Of a stretch of DNA of 64,000 bases, positions 17,587-26,818 are shown piece by piece (within the stretch, counting starts at the first letter, position 1; the number at the start of each line of letters is the position of its first letter). Where the stretch lies: contig NZ_JACXGQ010000002.1 in assembly GCF_022096995.1 (NCBI RefSeq), positions 124,001-188,000 on the forward strand, read 5' to 3'. Both the position numbers and the translations under genes were made by a program. The DNA is from Yoonia sp. I 8.24. Its GTDB lineage: Bacteria; Pseudomonadota; Alphaproteobacteria; Rhodobacterales; Rhodobacteraceae. The notes beneath the pieces are model-generated. The model had not been told where the DNA came from. It saw nothing but the letters and a program-made list of their open reading frames with translations, and searched no databases.

Positions 17587-19875
17587 ATGAATAAAGCGAT
17601 TACAGACGGAATTGTATTTCAACCGCTGCCGTTCTCGGCGGGGCTTGGTGTTTGGTCCAGCGGCGAGGGGACGCCAGGGTCAGACACCTATGCGATCAGC
17701 GGTTCAGGCGTGTTTGTCGCCGCGGACGCCGATTTTGCAGGCTGCCTTGAGATTCTCAAGGTCGATCCGATAGCGCGCGTGCGCTATATGACTGAAACCC
17801 CAATTCTGCCGGGTTGCTATCTGCGGGTCACGGCCAAAGTCAAAGCGATTTCCGGCCCGTTGCCAGGGGTGCGCGTGTCTGGCTGGGCGGGGGTGACCGG
17901 GGGCGCTGCTGCGGCGGGCCTGCCCACTTATGGCCCCGAGGTGCAGCTGACGACATATGGCGAAGTGGTTGAGATCACGGCCATCATCGGCACAGGCGAC
18001 CGGACAGGCGTGGATATGCAGTGGACAGGCGCCGATTACGGGCATCTTGGGATTGATTTGACCGGGGCGACAGGGGGTGTTGTCAGGGTTGACGATATCC
18101 AAATCGAAGACGTCAGCGCCGTGTTTACCCGCGATCTGCTGGCGATTGTTGATGTGCTGGATTACGGCGCAAAGGGCGACGGTGTCGCCGATGACAGCGC
18201 TGCGTTTGAGGCCGCAGATGCCGCCGCATCGGGGCGCACTGTGATGGTGCCACCGGGGGATTACCTACTGCAAAGCGACGTCACAATGGAAAACCATGTG
18301 AAGTTCGAAGGCCGGGTCATACAAGACCCGACCTACCGATTTATTATGCAACGTGGCTATAATTATGATGCTTATCTGGATGCGTTTCAGAACGAAGAAC
18401 TGGCATTCAAGAAAGCCTATCAGGCGCTGATCAACTTTGCCGATCACGAATCGCTCGATCTTTGTGGGCGCCGGGTAGCTTTGACCGAACCCGTAGATAT
18501 GCAAGCCTGCGACCCGACGCGGCTAGAATATGCGACCCGGCGGGTGGTGCGTAATGGGCAGTTTCAGCCCGTGTCAGGGGCAGCCTGGGACACGGAAATT
18601 TTCACCTCAACAGCTAGCTACGCTGCCGCGAACGATTTGGAACTGACCAATGTCGTTGATATCGCCAACATCCCGGTGGGGGCGTTGGTCACGGGCAACG
18701 GTGTCGGGCGCGAAATTTATGTGAGCGCTGTCGATGTGCCTGGGCAAAGCCTCACGCTGAGCGCACCGCTATATGATGCGGAAGGTAGCCAAAACTTCAC
18801 CTTCACCCGGTTCAAATACCTGTTGGATTTTTCGGGCTACGATAAGCTGAACCAATTCGTGTTGGATGACATCGAATTTCAGGGGGCTGGTATCGCGAGT
18901 GGGATCATGCTTGCCCCGGCTGGGTTGACGTTTCACTTGCGTGATTGCTTCGTGAATAAGCCCAAAGATCGTGGGCTGACATCGCCGGGGCGCGGGTGTC
19001 AGGGGATGATGATTGACCGCTGTCAGTTTATTTCAGACGAGCAATCCTTGCCCGTCGCAGCCCGGGTCAGCATCGGGTTCAATGCCAACGCAAATGATGT
19101 GAAAATCCGCGATAACCGGGTAAACCGGTTCAAGCATTTTTGTATTTTGTCGGGGTCTGGTTCGTTGATTACAGCCAACCATTGGTTTCATGGTGACGAT
19201 GAGATTTTGGGCGTGCGCAAGGGTGGGGTGATCATCACATCACCGAACCCCAAAACCATTTTCACTGGCAACTACTGCGACAATAATTTCATTGAATGGA
19301 CCAATGAACACAGCAGTGACCCGGCACTTGGCGCGCAGTTTTCCTTCGGCGGGCTGACGATTACGGGCAATATTTTCTTGACTAGCGATGTCGCATCTTG
19401 GGCGAATTTTATTGTGATAAAACCTTACGGTCCGGGGCATTACATTAACGGATTCGCGGTGCTAGGGAATGTGTTCCGTTCATCAAATGGGCAAATTGAC
19501 CGGGTCGAACGGGTTGATACGACCTTTGCTGATCTTGATTATGGCCGGACGCGCGGGCTCGAATTTCGGGGCAATACGTTCCACAATGTGCATGAACCTG
19601 TGTCGAACCCTGTGACCTTGGAACATGACCAAGCCACCGAGGCACTGACATGGGTCGTGGACACAGGCGCGGCGCTGCCGTTCGAGGGTCACGCGCTTTA
19701 TGTGGATAGTGTGCTGCCCGATGGGGCGATCACCAATAGCGCAGGCACACGTATTCATGAGTTGCCTTGGGCCGAGGGCGGTCAGGGGGCTGACAATCGT
19801 ACGGTGCATCTGAATTGGGGCACCGCCGTCAAAGGGCGTGCACGCTATCAGGTGCGGATGGACAACCCCTATTGA
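17587..19875 (+). CDS. Right-handed beta-helix (pectate-lyase/tailspike-like) protein
   Basis: A 762-residue protein from the ATG at 17587 (AGAGAAGG upstream). Residues 1-195 form a beta-rich domain of carbohydrate-binding type. It is followed by LDYGAKGDGVADDSAAFEAA (about 206-225), the classic opening of the pectate-lyase-3/GH28-related beta-helix seen in tailspikes and extracellular polysaccharide lyases. A long helical array with repeating short strands (NTFHNV, GNVFRSS types) runs to about 680, and a jelly-roll-like tail follows. No signal peptide is visible. A secreted glycan-binding enzyme or surface structure is possible, but the substrate and export route are unknown. No phage genes lie nearby. 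Confidence 0.7.
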   Translation: MNKAITDGIVFQPLPFSAGLGVWSSGEGTPGSDTYAISGSGVFVAADADFAGCLEILKVDPIARVRYMTETPILPGCYLRVTAKVKAISGPLPGVRVSGWAGVTGGAAAAGLPTYGPEVQLTTYGEVVEITAIIGTGDRTGVDMQWTGADYGHLGIDLTGATGGVVRVDDIQIEDVSAVFTRDLLAIVDVLDYGAKGDGVADDSAAFEAADAAASGRTVMVPPGDYLLQSDVTMENHVKFEGRVIQDPTYRFIMQRGYNYDAYLDAFQNEELAFKKAYQALINFADHESLDLCGRRVALTEPVDMQACDPTRLEYATRRVVRNGQFQPVSGAAWDTEIFTSTASYAAANDLELTNVVDIANIPVGALVTGNGVGREIYVSAVDVPGQSLTLSAPLYDAEGSQNFTFTRFKYLLDFSGYDKLNQFVLDDIEFQGAGIASGIMLAPAGLTFHLRDCFVNKPKDRGLTSPGRGCQGMMIDRCQFISDEQSLPVAARVSIGFNANANDVKIRDNRVNRFKHFCILSGSGSLITANHWFHGDDEILGVRKGGVIITSPNPKTIFTGNYCDNNFIEWTNEHSSDPALGAQFSFGGLTITGNIFLTSDVASWANFIVIKPYGPGHYINGFAVLGNVFRSSNGQIDRVERVDTTFADLDYGRTRGLEFRGNTFHNVHEPVSNPVTLEHDQATEALTWVVDTGAALPFEGHALYVDSVLPDGAITNSAGTRIHELPWAEGGQGADNRTVHLNWGTAVKGRARYQVRMDNPY

Positions 19876-19898
19876 TGACGTGATATCAAAGGGTTTCA

Positions 19899-19922
19899 GG
19901 GGGCGCAGTTTTGCGCCCCTAT
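19899..19922 (+). terminator. Terminator of the beta-helix gene
   Basis: GGGGCGCA, a GTTT loop and TGCGCCCC followed by TATT lie 25 bp after the stop. The stem is strong and the T-run weak. Confidence 0.7.
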
Positions 19923-20068
19923 TGCGTTTAGGATGCCGTGCTGCCGCATTTTTGGGCGGTCGGGTGATTCCGCGTCAAAATTTGTGCGTTTTCGCGGCGT
20001 TTTGCTGGAAACTACCGCGTGATTTTTGGCAGTTTGAACGGCGAAAGATCAATCGTCGAGGCCAGCCC

Positions 20069-20902
20069 ATTACCTATGCCGCCCAAATAAACGCAGCCGA
20101 CGCCGTGCCAACTGGCCCGCGCGCAAAGGGCGCATTGGCATTGACCGCAAAACGCCGTGGGGCCGAGACGGTGATCGCCGATTTACGGCAAGAAGGATCG
20201 CTCAAGGCGTTGTTTCCGCGTGTGCGCGGCGATGCACTGGACGCTGTGTTTTTGAACACGGCGGGCGGTCTGACAGGTGGCGACCAAATGCAATTTGATG
20301 TGACCGCAAACGCGGGCGCGCATATCACCTTGGCGTCGCAAGCGGCCGAACGCGGCTATCGCGCGCACCCCGGTCAGATCGCGCAGTCAAAGGTCGTTTT
20401 GAACGTCGGATCTGGCGGTCGCATTGATTGGATACCCCAAGAAACCATCCTGTTCGAAAGTGCGGCGCTTGATCGGCAGATGCATGTGCATCTGGCCGCT
20501 GACGCGACGGCATTGATCGTTGAGCCCGTCATCTTTGGCCGCCCGGCAATGGGTGAAGATGTGCGGAACCTGCATTTCACAGATCACTGGCGCATCTGGC
20601 GCGCGGATCAGTTGGTTTTTGCGGATGCGCTGCGATTGATTGGCGACGTCAAATCCCACCTACAACGCCGTGCGATCGCAGGCGGTGCCGGGGCGATGGC
20701 GACCGTGGTCTTGGCCGGGCCACAGGCCCAACGCTGCGCGCAAAAGCTCGACCTTCCTGAAACCTGTGGCGCAAGTCTGATTGCTGATGATTTGCTTTTG
20801 GTACGGCTTTTGGCCGAAGATGGCTTTGCGCTGCGCCGCATTCTTATTCCTGTTGTTGAGGCGCTGTCATGCGCGCCGATCCCCCGTGTTTGGAGACTAT
20901 AG
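20069..20902 (+). CDS. ureD: Urease accessory protein UreD (start uncertain)
   Basis: UreD (UreH) binds apo-urease with UreF and UreG to insert nickel. Family sequence runs from about PRAKGALAL through LRQEGSLKALFPRV, NTAGGLTGGDQMQFDV and QAAERGYRA to the C-terminus, so the domain is intact. No ATG, GTG or TTG lies in frame near the expected N-terminus. The closest are TTG 19982 and GTG 19964, which add 29-35 residues of unlike sequence. An ATT at 20069, 7 nt after GAGG, would give a family-typical 277 residues, so I use it provisionally. ureA starts 3 bp after the stop. Confidence 0.82.
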   Translation: MTYAAQINAADAVPTGPRAKGALALTAKRRGAETVIADLRQEGSLKALFPRVRGDALDAVFLNTAGGLTGGDQMQFDVTANAGAHITLASQAAERGYRAHPGQIAQSKVVLNVGSGGRIDWIPQETILFESAALDRQMHVHLAADATALIVEPVIFGRPAMGEDVRNLHFTDHWRIWRADQLVFADALRLIGDVKSHLQRRAIAGGAGAMATVVLAGPQAQRCAQKLDLPETCGASLIADDLLLVRLLAEDGFALRRILIPVVEALSCAPIPRVWRL

Positions 20903-20905
20903 ACC

Positions 20906-21208
20906 ATGCAACTCACTCCGCGTGAAAAAGATAAACTATTGATCGCTATGGCGGCTGAGGTTGCGCGCAAGCGTCTGGCTCGTGGCGTCAAGCTGAACTA
21001 CCCCGAAGCGATTGCGCTGATCACCGATGCCGTTGTCGAAGGCGCGCGCGATGGGCGGTCCGTGGCCGATATGATGCAGGCGGGTGCCGCAGTGATCACC
21101 CGCGATCAGGTCATGGATGGCATCGCCGAGATGATCCACGAAGTACAAGTCGAAGCAACCTTTCCCGATGGAACAAAATTGGTGACAGTGCATGACCCGA
21201 TCCGTTGA
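20906..21208 (+). CDS. ureA: Urease gamma subunit
   Basis: At 100 residues this is the usual length. The sequence [21 protein letters not shown] at the start and the C-terminal [14 protein letters not shown] are characteristic. The gamma chain is the smallest part of the (alpha-beta-gamma)3 urease that hydrolyses urea to ammonia and carbamate. The gene lies 3 bp after ureD and 42 bp before ureB. Confidence 0.96.
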   Translation: MQLTPREKDKLLIAMAAEVARKRLARGVKLNYPEAIALITDAVVEGARDGRSVADMMQAGAAVITRDQVMDGIAEMIHEVQVEATFPDGTKLVTVHDPIR

Positions 21209-21250
21209 TTTTTTGAGTACTTATAGCAAGATGATGAGGGGGGTAGCGCA

Positions 21251-21556
21251 ATGAAACCCGGTGAATTGATCGTCGCAGATGGCGATATTACGTTGAATGC
21301 TGGCGCCGACGTTGTGGTGATGGAGGTCGCAAATACGGGCGACCGCCCCGTGCAGGTTGGATCGCATTTTCATTTTGCAGAAACCAATCCAGCCTTGGAT
21401 TTTGACCGTGCAGCGGCCCACGGTCTGCGTTTGGATATCGCCGCAGGGACTGCCGTACGGTTTGAACCGGGGCAGCGCCGCGAAGTATCACTGATCCCCA
21501 TGTCCGGCGCGCGCCGCGTGTTTGGGTTTAATGCAAACGTGATGGGGGACCTTTAA
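21251..21556 (+). CDS. ureB: Urease beta subunit
   Basis: A 101-residue protein with the family segments [29 protein letters not shown] and [11 protein letters not shown]. The beta chain packs between alpha and gamma subunits in the urease trimer. GAGGGGGG precedes the ATG, and the stop lies 1 bp before the ureC start, consistent with coupled translation. Confidence 0.96.
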   Translation: MKPGELIVADGDITLNAGADVVVMEVANTGDRPVQVGSHFHFAETNPALDFDRAAAHGLRLDIAAGTAVRFEPGQRREVSLIPMSGARRVFGFNANVMGDL

Positions 21557-21557
21557 G

Positions 21558-23318
21558 ATGCCAGCAGTAATTTCGCGCCGTGACTATGCGGCCATGTTTG
21601 GGCCCACAGTGGGCGATAAGGTTCGGCTTGCCGATACGGATTTGATTATCGAAGTTGAGCGCGATTTGACCGCCGAAGCTGCGGGTGCAGCTGTCACTGG
21701 CGGGTCGGGTGGCAACGCTTTGTATTATGGTGAAGAGGTCAAGTTCGGCGGTGGTAAAGTCATTCGCGACGGTATGGGGCAATCGCAGGCGACCCGCGCT
21801 GAAGGGGCCGTTGATACCGTTATCACAAATGCGCTGATCGTGGATTGGACCGGTATCATCAAGGCGGATGTTGGCCTAAAGGGCGGCGTGATCGTTGCCA
21901 TCGGTAAGGCAGGCAATCCAGATACTCAACCGGGCGTGGATATCATTGTGGGCCCCGGAACCGAGGCGATTGCAGGCGAGGGCCGCATTCTGACCGCGGG
22001 CGGCATCGATAGCCACATCCACTTTATCTGTCCGCAGCAGATTGAAGACGCGTTGCATTCCGGCCTGACCACGATGATTGGCGGCGGCACTGGCCCGGCG
22101 CATGGGACGCTGGCGACGACATGTACGCCGGGGCCTTGGCATCTGGGTCGGATGATGCAATCGGCTGACGCCTTCCCGATGAACCTTGCCTTTGCGGGTA
22201 AGGGGAATGCGTCTTTACCTGCCGCATTGGAAGAACAAGTGTTGGGCGGCGCATCCTGTTTGAAGCTGCACGAGGATTGGGGGACCACCCCGGCGGCTAT
22301 CGATAATTGCCTGTCTGTCGCTGATGCGATGGATGTGCAGGTCATGATCCATACCGATACGCTCAACGAATCTGGCTTTGTCGAAAACACCGTGGGCGCG
22401 ATGAAGGGCCGCACGATCCACGCCTTCCATACCGAAGGTGCCGGTGGTGGGCACGCGCCAGATATCATTAAGATTTGTGGTGAGGCGCATGTTTTGCCCT
22501 CTTCCACCAACCCAACGCGGCCGTTTACAGTCAATACGGTTGATGAACATCTCGACATGCTGATGGTCTGTCACCATCTGGATAAATCCATCCCCGAAGA
22601 TGTCGCTTTTGCCGAAAGTCGTATCCGCCGCGAAACGATCGCCGCCGAAGATATCCTGCACGATATGGGCGCGTTTTCGATTATCGCCTCCGACAGTCAG
22701 GCGATGGGTCGCGTCGGTGAAGTGCTGATCCGCACGTGGCAAACGGCTGATAAAATGAAGAAACAGCGCGGTAGCCTGCCCGAGGAAACCGGTGATAACG
22801 ACAACATGCGTGTGCGCCGTTATATCGCGAAATATACAATTAACCCTGCCATTGCGCATGGGATTTCGGCGCATGTTGGCTCAATCGAGGTGGGCAAACG
22901 TGCGGATCTAGTGCTGTGGAACCCCGCGTTCTTTGGCGTGAAGCCTGAAATGATTCTGATGGGTGGCACGATTGTCGCGGCACAGATGGGCGATCCGAAT
23001 GCGTCCATTCCGACGCCGCAACCCGTTTACACGCGCCCGATGTTTGGTGCCTACGGCCGGTCGGTTGAAAATTCCGCAGTGACCTTTGTCAGTGCAGCGG
23101 CCCAAGACGACGGGTTGCGTGATAAGCTGGGGCTGGCGAAACAAACTCTGCCCGTGTCCAACACCCGTGGGATCGGCAAGCGCGATCTGAAACTGAACGA
23201 TGCGATGCCACATATGGAAGTAAACCCCGAAACATACGAAGTGCGCGCTGATGGTGAATTGCTCACCTGTGAACCGGCGAAAGAATTGCCAATGGCGCAG
23301 CGGTATTTCCTGTTTTGA
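21558..23318 (+). CDS. ureC: Urease alpha (catalytic) subunit
   Basis: This subunit carries the di-nickel centre. All active-site residues can be matched to the Klebsiella enzyme at a constant shift of 19: His153 and His155, the carbamylated Lys236, His265, His291, flap Cys338 with His339, and Asp379. Length is 586 against 567, so the whole difference lies N-terminal to His153. It sits around residues 38-57, where [20 protein letters not shown] separates IEVERDL from [10 protein letters not shown]. The enzyme should be active if nickel is loaded. A short hairpin follows at 23350. Confidence 0.97.
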   Translation: MPAVISRRDYAAMFGPTVGDKVRLADTDLIIEVERDLTAEAAGAAVTGGSGGNALYYGEEVKFGGGKVIRDGMGQSQATRAEGAVDTVITNALIVDWTGIIKADVGLKGGVIVAIGKAGNPDTQPGVDIIVGPGTEAIAGEGRILTAGGIDSHIHFICPQQIEDALHSGLTTMIGGGTGPAHGTLATTCTPGPWHLGRMMQSADAFPMNLAFAGKGNASLPAALEEQVLGGASCLKLHEDWGTTPAAIDNCLSVADAMDVQVMIHTDTLNESGFVENTVGAMKGRTIHAFHTEGAGGGHAPDIIKICGEAHVLPSSTNPTRPFTVNTVDEHLDMLMVCHHLDKSIPEDVAFAESRIRRETIAAEDILHDMGAFSIIASDSQAMGRVGEVLIRTWQTADKMKKQRGSLPEETGDNDNMRVRRYIAKYTINPAIAHGISAHVGSIEVGKRADLVLWNPAFFGVKPEMILMGGTIVAAQMGDPNASIPTPQPVYTRPMFGAYGRSVENSAVTFVSAAAQDDGLRDKLGLAKQTLPVSNTRGIGKRDLKLNDAMPHMEVNPETYEVRADGELLTCEPAKELPMAQRYFLF

Positions 23319-23349
23319 TTTGGGTGACGTTACGTCTGGGGGGCTTGAT

Positions 23350-23368
23350 TGCTGCGATGCAGCATTTT
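23350..23368 (+). terminator. Short hairpin with T-run after ureC
   Basis: TGCTGC, a GAT loop and GCAGCA followed by TTTT lie 31 bp after ureC. The six-pair stem is weak, so it may attenuate rather than end the urease transcript before the downstream accessory genes. Confidence 0.4.
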
Positions 23369-23414
23369 AACGTGGGCCTTAGGGAGGAATCCATCGCTTT
23401 GAATGAGGCACGAT

Positions 23415-23552
23415 ATGGCTTTCCAGACAGACAACACAATGATCACGAACCGCGAAATGGCGACCGAATTGGTCAAAGTCGGTGTGCGCGAAACGCTGCG
23501 CTTACCGCTGACCGCGACGCGTTTTGTATATCGGCTAACGACGCGCAGATAA
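23415..23552 (+). CDS. Small basic protein of 45 residues between ureC and ureE
   Basis: An unrecognised short ORF that starts at ATG 23415, 6 nt after GAGG. It encodes a protein with an acidic to neutral N-terminus (MAFQTDNTMITNREMATELV) and a basic, amphipathic C-terminal half containing RETLRLPLTATRF and ending LTTRR. Nothing identifies a function. The good ribosome site, the start on the same strand and the lack of any overlapping gene make it a plausible real gene. It could also be the remnant of a longer gene lost from the urease cluster. Confidence 0.5.
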   Translation: MAFQTDNTMITNREMATELVKVGVRETLRLPLTATRFVYRLTTRR

Positions 23553-23590
23553 AATTACGCTACCTTTTGGCAAAACCAAAGGGGATCGTT

Positions 23591-24184
23591 ATGATGAAAT
23601 ATCTATTTGGCCTTGCTGCATTGGCGGGCCCCGCTTGGGCGGATTGCCCGGTGGCGGCTGATTTGGCGGCAGGGATCACGTTCGAAATGGGTCCGGACGT
23701 GTCCGAGACCTATCAAATGCTGTCCACAGATCAGGTTGCGTTGACCAGCACCTATTCGGATGGCTATGTCTCGCGCGCGCTTTTAGGGCGAGGCGTTTAT
23801 TTGCTCGAATTTGTTGAGATCGCCGACGGGGTTCCCGCGCTGGATACGCGGATAGACTATGTGTTCAGCATTCTCCCCGATGAGATGCCGATCCCTGAAC
23901 CGGGCGCGGTCTTTTTAGGGCGTATGACAGTGACCGACAGCGCGGGTACGTATGACGATAAAGTGGTCGCGCGCTGGGGTGCTCTTGAGCAGCGGACATA
24001 TGGCGATTGCACATATGATATGATTGCGGGCACGCTTGCATCATCCGGTGATGGGTACCCTTATGAAGAGGGAATACATTACCTGCCAGAGCTGGGCATC
24101 GGGTATCTTGCCACTTATTTGGATGTCGAAACGGACGAGATGGATGTCTATGAGGTCACCGGGATTGCGAGGGTTGAAAAATAG
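23591..24184 (+). CDS. Exported protein of unknown function inside the urease cluster
   Basis: A 197-residue protein with a clear signal peptide: MMKYLFGLAALAGPAWA, with cleavage before DCPVAAD. AAGGGG precedes the ATG at 23591. The mature part has two Cys residues (DCPVA, and GDCTYD near 140) that could pair in the periplasm. No domain is recognised and it does not resemble UreJ/HupE. ureE starts 2 bp after its stop, so it is transcribed with the urease accessory genes. A role in urease or nickel physiology is inferred from position only. Confidence 0.7.
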   Translation: MMKYLFGLAALAGPAWADCPVAADLAAGITFEMGPDVSETYQMLSTDQVALTSTYSDGYVSRALLGRGVYLLEFVEIADGVPALDTRIDYVFSILPDEMPIPEPGAVFLGRMTVTDSAGTYDDKVVARWGALEQRTYGDCTYDMIAGTLASSGDGYPYEEGIHYLPELGIGYLATYLDVETDEMDVYEVTGIARVEK

Positions 24185-24186
24185 AC

Positions 24187-24645
24187 ATGCAGGCGGTTGC
24201 CCATCACACACATCGTCACGCACACGGCCCTGTCGCCGATAGTGTTTCGCTCACCTATGATGCACGGCTTTTGCGGCGCAAACGGTTGGTGACAACGGGC
24301 GGAGAGCCGTTTTTGGTTGATCTTGCTCAGACGACATCAGTTGATGCGGGCCATGTATTCGTGCTGGATGACGGCCGTGAAATCGGTGTCACGGCTGCGG
24401 ATGAACCGCTGATGCGGATCACAGGCGATTTGGTGCGGCTTGGCTGGCATATCGGCAATCGCCACGCGCCCTGTGCAATCTTGCCTGATGCGTTGGTCGT
24501 GCAGCGTGAAAAAGTAATGCGCACTATGTTGGAGCAATTAGGTGCGGCGGTGATTGATTTTGACGGGCCCTTTACCCCCGAAGGCGGGGCATATGGCCAT
24601 GGTCGTACCATGGGCCACGATCACAGCCATTCTCATGCACATTGA
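24187..24645 (+). CDS. ureE: Urease accessory protein UreE
   Basis: A 152-residue nickel-binding metallochaperone. The N-terminal peptide-binding domain leads to the metal domain with RLGWHIGNRHAPCAI (about 81-95), and the C-terminus is a His-rich tail (HGRTMGHDHSHSHAH). The N-terminus is also His-rich (HHTHRHAHG), which is less usual. It delivers nickel to the UreD-F-G complex. Its last 11 bp overlap the ureF start. Confidence 0.92.
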   Translation: MQAVAHHTHRHAHGPVADSVSLTYDARLLRRKRLVTTGGEPFLVDLAQTTSVDAGHVFVLDDGREIGVTAADEPLMRITGDLVRLGWHIGNRHAPCAILPDALVVQREKVMRTMLEQLGAAVIDFDGPFTPEGGAYGHGRTMGHDHSHSHAH

Positions 24646-25270
24646 TCATCTTTTAACGCTAACCCAATGGCTGTCACCCGCCTATCCGATTGGTGCGTTT
24701 GCATGGTCGCATGGGTTGGAACGTGCTGTGCAACGCGGCGATGTGACAGATCCGCAAGGCTTGCAAGACTGGTTGTCTGATGTGCTGACCCATGGGGCCG
24801 GGCGTACAGACGGGATTTTGCTTTGTGTGGCACATGGCGCGGATGATGTGACCGAAGTCGCAGCTCTTGCCGCGGTATTGGCCCCATCGCAAGAACGTCG
24901 GATGGAGACCATGCAGCAAGGGGCGGCATTCGCTGCAACAACCCGTGCCGTCTGGCATTTGGACCTGCCGGATATGGCGTACCCAGTGGCCGTTGGGCGC
25001 GCTGCTGGGCTCATGGGGTTGCCTGCTGAGCAAACAGCGCAGGTTTGGCTGCAATGCTTTGCCAGCAATCTGGTGCAGGCCGCGCAGCGGCTGATGCCCT
25101 TAGGTCAAACCGAAGGGCAGCGCATTTTGGCAGCACTCGCGCCGATCTGTCGCGATATTGGCATGCAAGCAGCGCAATCTGATTTGGGTACGATTGGATC
25201 ATCAAGCTTTGCCGTTGATATTGCCTCAATGCAGCATGAAACCCAAAGCCCGCGCATTTTTAGATCCTAA
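24635..25270 (+). CDS. ureF: Urease accessory protein UreF
   Basis: An all-helical 211-residue protein. The start at ATG 24635 gives the usual N-terminus (LTLTQWLSPAYPIGAFAWSH) and overlaps ureE by 11 bp; an earlier in-frame start at 24554 lies wholly inside ureE. UreF binds UreD-urease and gates GTP hydrolysis by UreG. The family segment SHGLE (about 21-25) and the C-terminal helix are present. ureG follows after 16 bp. Confidence 0.92.
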   Translation: MHIDHLLTLTQWLSPAYPIGAFAWSHGLERAVQRGDVTDPQGLQDWLSDVLTHGAGRTDGILLCVAHGADDVTEVAALAAVLAPSQERRMETMQQGAAFAATTRAVWHLDLPDMAYPVAVGRAAGLMGLPAEQTAQVWLQCFASNLVQAAQRLMPLGQTEGQRILAALAPICRDIGMQAAQSDLGTIGSSSFAVDIASMQHETQSPRIFRS

Positions 25271-25286
25271 GTAGAAAGTCACTATC

Positions 25287-25895
25287 ATGTCACCGCACGG
25301 ACCATTGCGCGTTGGAATTGGGGGGCCTGTCGGGGCCGGAAAGACCACACTGACAGCGGCGCTCGCCAAGGCGCTGAAGGATCAGGTTAGCCTTGGTGTC
25401 ATTACCAATGACATCTACACCCAAGAAGACGCAGAAGCCTTGATGCGGATGCAAATCCTGCCTGCTGACCGAGTTATGGGCGTTGAAACAGGTGGCTGCC
25501 CGCATACGGCGATCCGCGAGGATGCGTCGATCAACCTTGCAGCTATCGCTGAAATGCGCGGCCGTCACGCCGACCTTGAACTTGTGTTGATCGAAAGCGG
25601 TGGCGATAACCTGTCTGCGACCTTTAGCCCTGAACTGGCCGATGTGACGATCTATGTGATCGATGTGGCCGCAGGCGAAGAAATCCCGCGCAAGGGTGGC
25701 CCGGCAATTACGCGCTCCGATATTCTTGTGATCAATAAAACCGATCTTGCGCCGTATGTCGGTGCATCGCTTGACGTCATGGCGCACGATGCTGCCAGGA
25801 TGCGGGGCGATCTTCCCGTTGTTTTCGCAAGCCTGCGCAACGGGCAGGGCGTTGAAGCGGTGATTACTCTTCTGCGCGAAATCGGGGGATTGTAG
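25287..25895 (+). CDS. ureG: Urease accessory GTPase UreG
   Basis: A 202-residue SIMIBI-class GTPase that powers nickel insertion. Visible motifs are the P-loop GPVGAGKTT (about 11-19), the metal-binding GGCPH (Cys-Pro-His), [15 protein letters not shown], and NKTD for guanine recognition. The length is typical. The last 32 bp overlap the convergent gene at 25864, so the stop codons lie inside each other's coding sequence. Confidence 0.95.
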   Translation: MSPHGPLRVGIGGPVGAGKTTLTAALAKALKDQVSLGVITNDIYTQEDAEALMRMQILPADRVMGVETGGCPHTAIREDASINLAAIAEMRGRHADLELVLIESGGDNLSATFSPELADVTIYVIDVAAGEEIPRKGGPAITRSDILVINKTDLAPYVGASLDVMAHDAARMRGDLPVVFASLRNGQGVEAVITLLREIGGL

Positions 25896-26556
25896 CGGTT
25901 GTCCATATATCCACTCTGATCGCCGTATCTTGATCGTTGGTCAACGTTTGTACGGCGCCTAAGCTGATTGAGGTGTGGTCATTGATGTGGAAAACCACCG
26001 CGGGGTTGATTTTGGCATAGGTATCATCGTCGCCACCTTGTCCGGTCTGCAATTGCGCCATGACTGTCCAGTGGTCGTTGAAATGGTGGCCCCATGTGAG
26101 GTCCGCCTTCGCAAGCCAAGCTTGGTCAATCGTGCCGTAAGTTGCGCTAGTATCAACAGTTAGCCACCCACGATCCAGCCCGCGCCCCCACGACACTCCG
26201 CCGCGCGTCAGATATTCAATGCCCCCGAATGCATCCATACGCCCGCCTAACCCGAGTTGCGCCCCGAAAACATTATTTCCCGCAGGCTGCCCGATAGGAA
26301 AGCTGGCAAAGGCTATGGCGGATTGGGTGCCTTCGAGCACTGTCGCATAGTAATCGATGCCTAGGGTGACTGTGCCGTTCAGCCCATATTCGCCATAGAA
26401 AGTCGGATCGAAATTCACCGGTGCGTTTGGGTCTTCCGAAAGCACAAAGCTTCCGCCGCTTGCGAAGAACAGCTGACCTTTCTCACGCGCCCATGGCCCG
26501 GCACAAAGCGGCGCGGCGCATAAGATCGTAGATATGACCGTAACCAATAAACGCAT
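25864..26556 (-). CDS. Exported, probably outer-membrane, protein of unknown function
   Basis: A 230-residue protein with a signal peptide ([20 protein letters not shown]) and a mature region of alternating hydrophobic and polar strands with many Gly and aromatic residues ([25 protein letters not shown]). This is the pattern of a small beta-barrel, and the C-terminal end is rich in charged residues (RFRAEE). No family is recognised. It is divergent from acs and overlaps the ureG 3' end by 32 bp. No link to urease is implied beyond position. Confidence 0.65.
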   Translation of the reverse strand: MRLLVTVISTILCAAPLCAGPWAREKGQLFFASGGSFVLSEDPNAPVNFDPTFYGEYGLNGTVTLGIDYYATVLEGTQSAIAFASFPIGQPAGNNVFGAQLGLGGRMDAFGGIEYLTRGGVSWGRGLDRGWLTVDTSATYGTIDQAWLAKADLTWGHHFNDHWTVMAQLQTGQGGDDDTYAKINPAVVFHINDHTSISLGAVQTLTNDQDTAIRVDIWTTATIPRFRAEE

Positions 26557-26818
26557 GCGCGACCTTTTACCTGTGCCGAGCCTGCGTTGTGGTGGTTAAT
26601 TTCTGATTAAGATTAACAAGACTTGAAAACGGAACGCGCGCGTGAAGGTATTTGTCAAAAATATTACAAAACGCACGCCTCGCGGGTGTCAAGATTGACA
26701 AATTGCACATCGGGCTGGCCAGAAGCCTTGGATTCCGGACCATTGTGATCATGATATGCGGCGGAGGGACTCGGCCGTGGGCTTGGGTCAAAAAACACGT
26801 CACTCGGGGGGAGATACC
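26557..26818. promoter_or_regulatory. Divergent intergenic region between acs and an outer-membrane gene
   Basis: This stretch of about 260 bp is more AT-rich than its neighbours, particularly near 26590-26690 (runs such as TTAATTTCTGATTAAGATTAA). It should hold promoters for both genes. I could not assign -35/-10 elements or an operator with confidence. GGGGGGAG at 26807-26814 is the acs ribosome site. Confidence 0.4.

Noticed and set aside
17587..19875. Prophage or tail-fibre remnant
   Set aside because: No capsid, tail, integrase or lysis genes flank it, and lysK and the urease genes on both sides are ordinary chromosomal genes.
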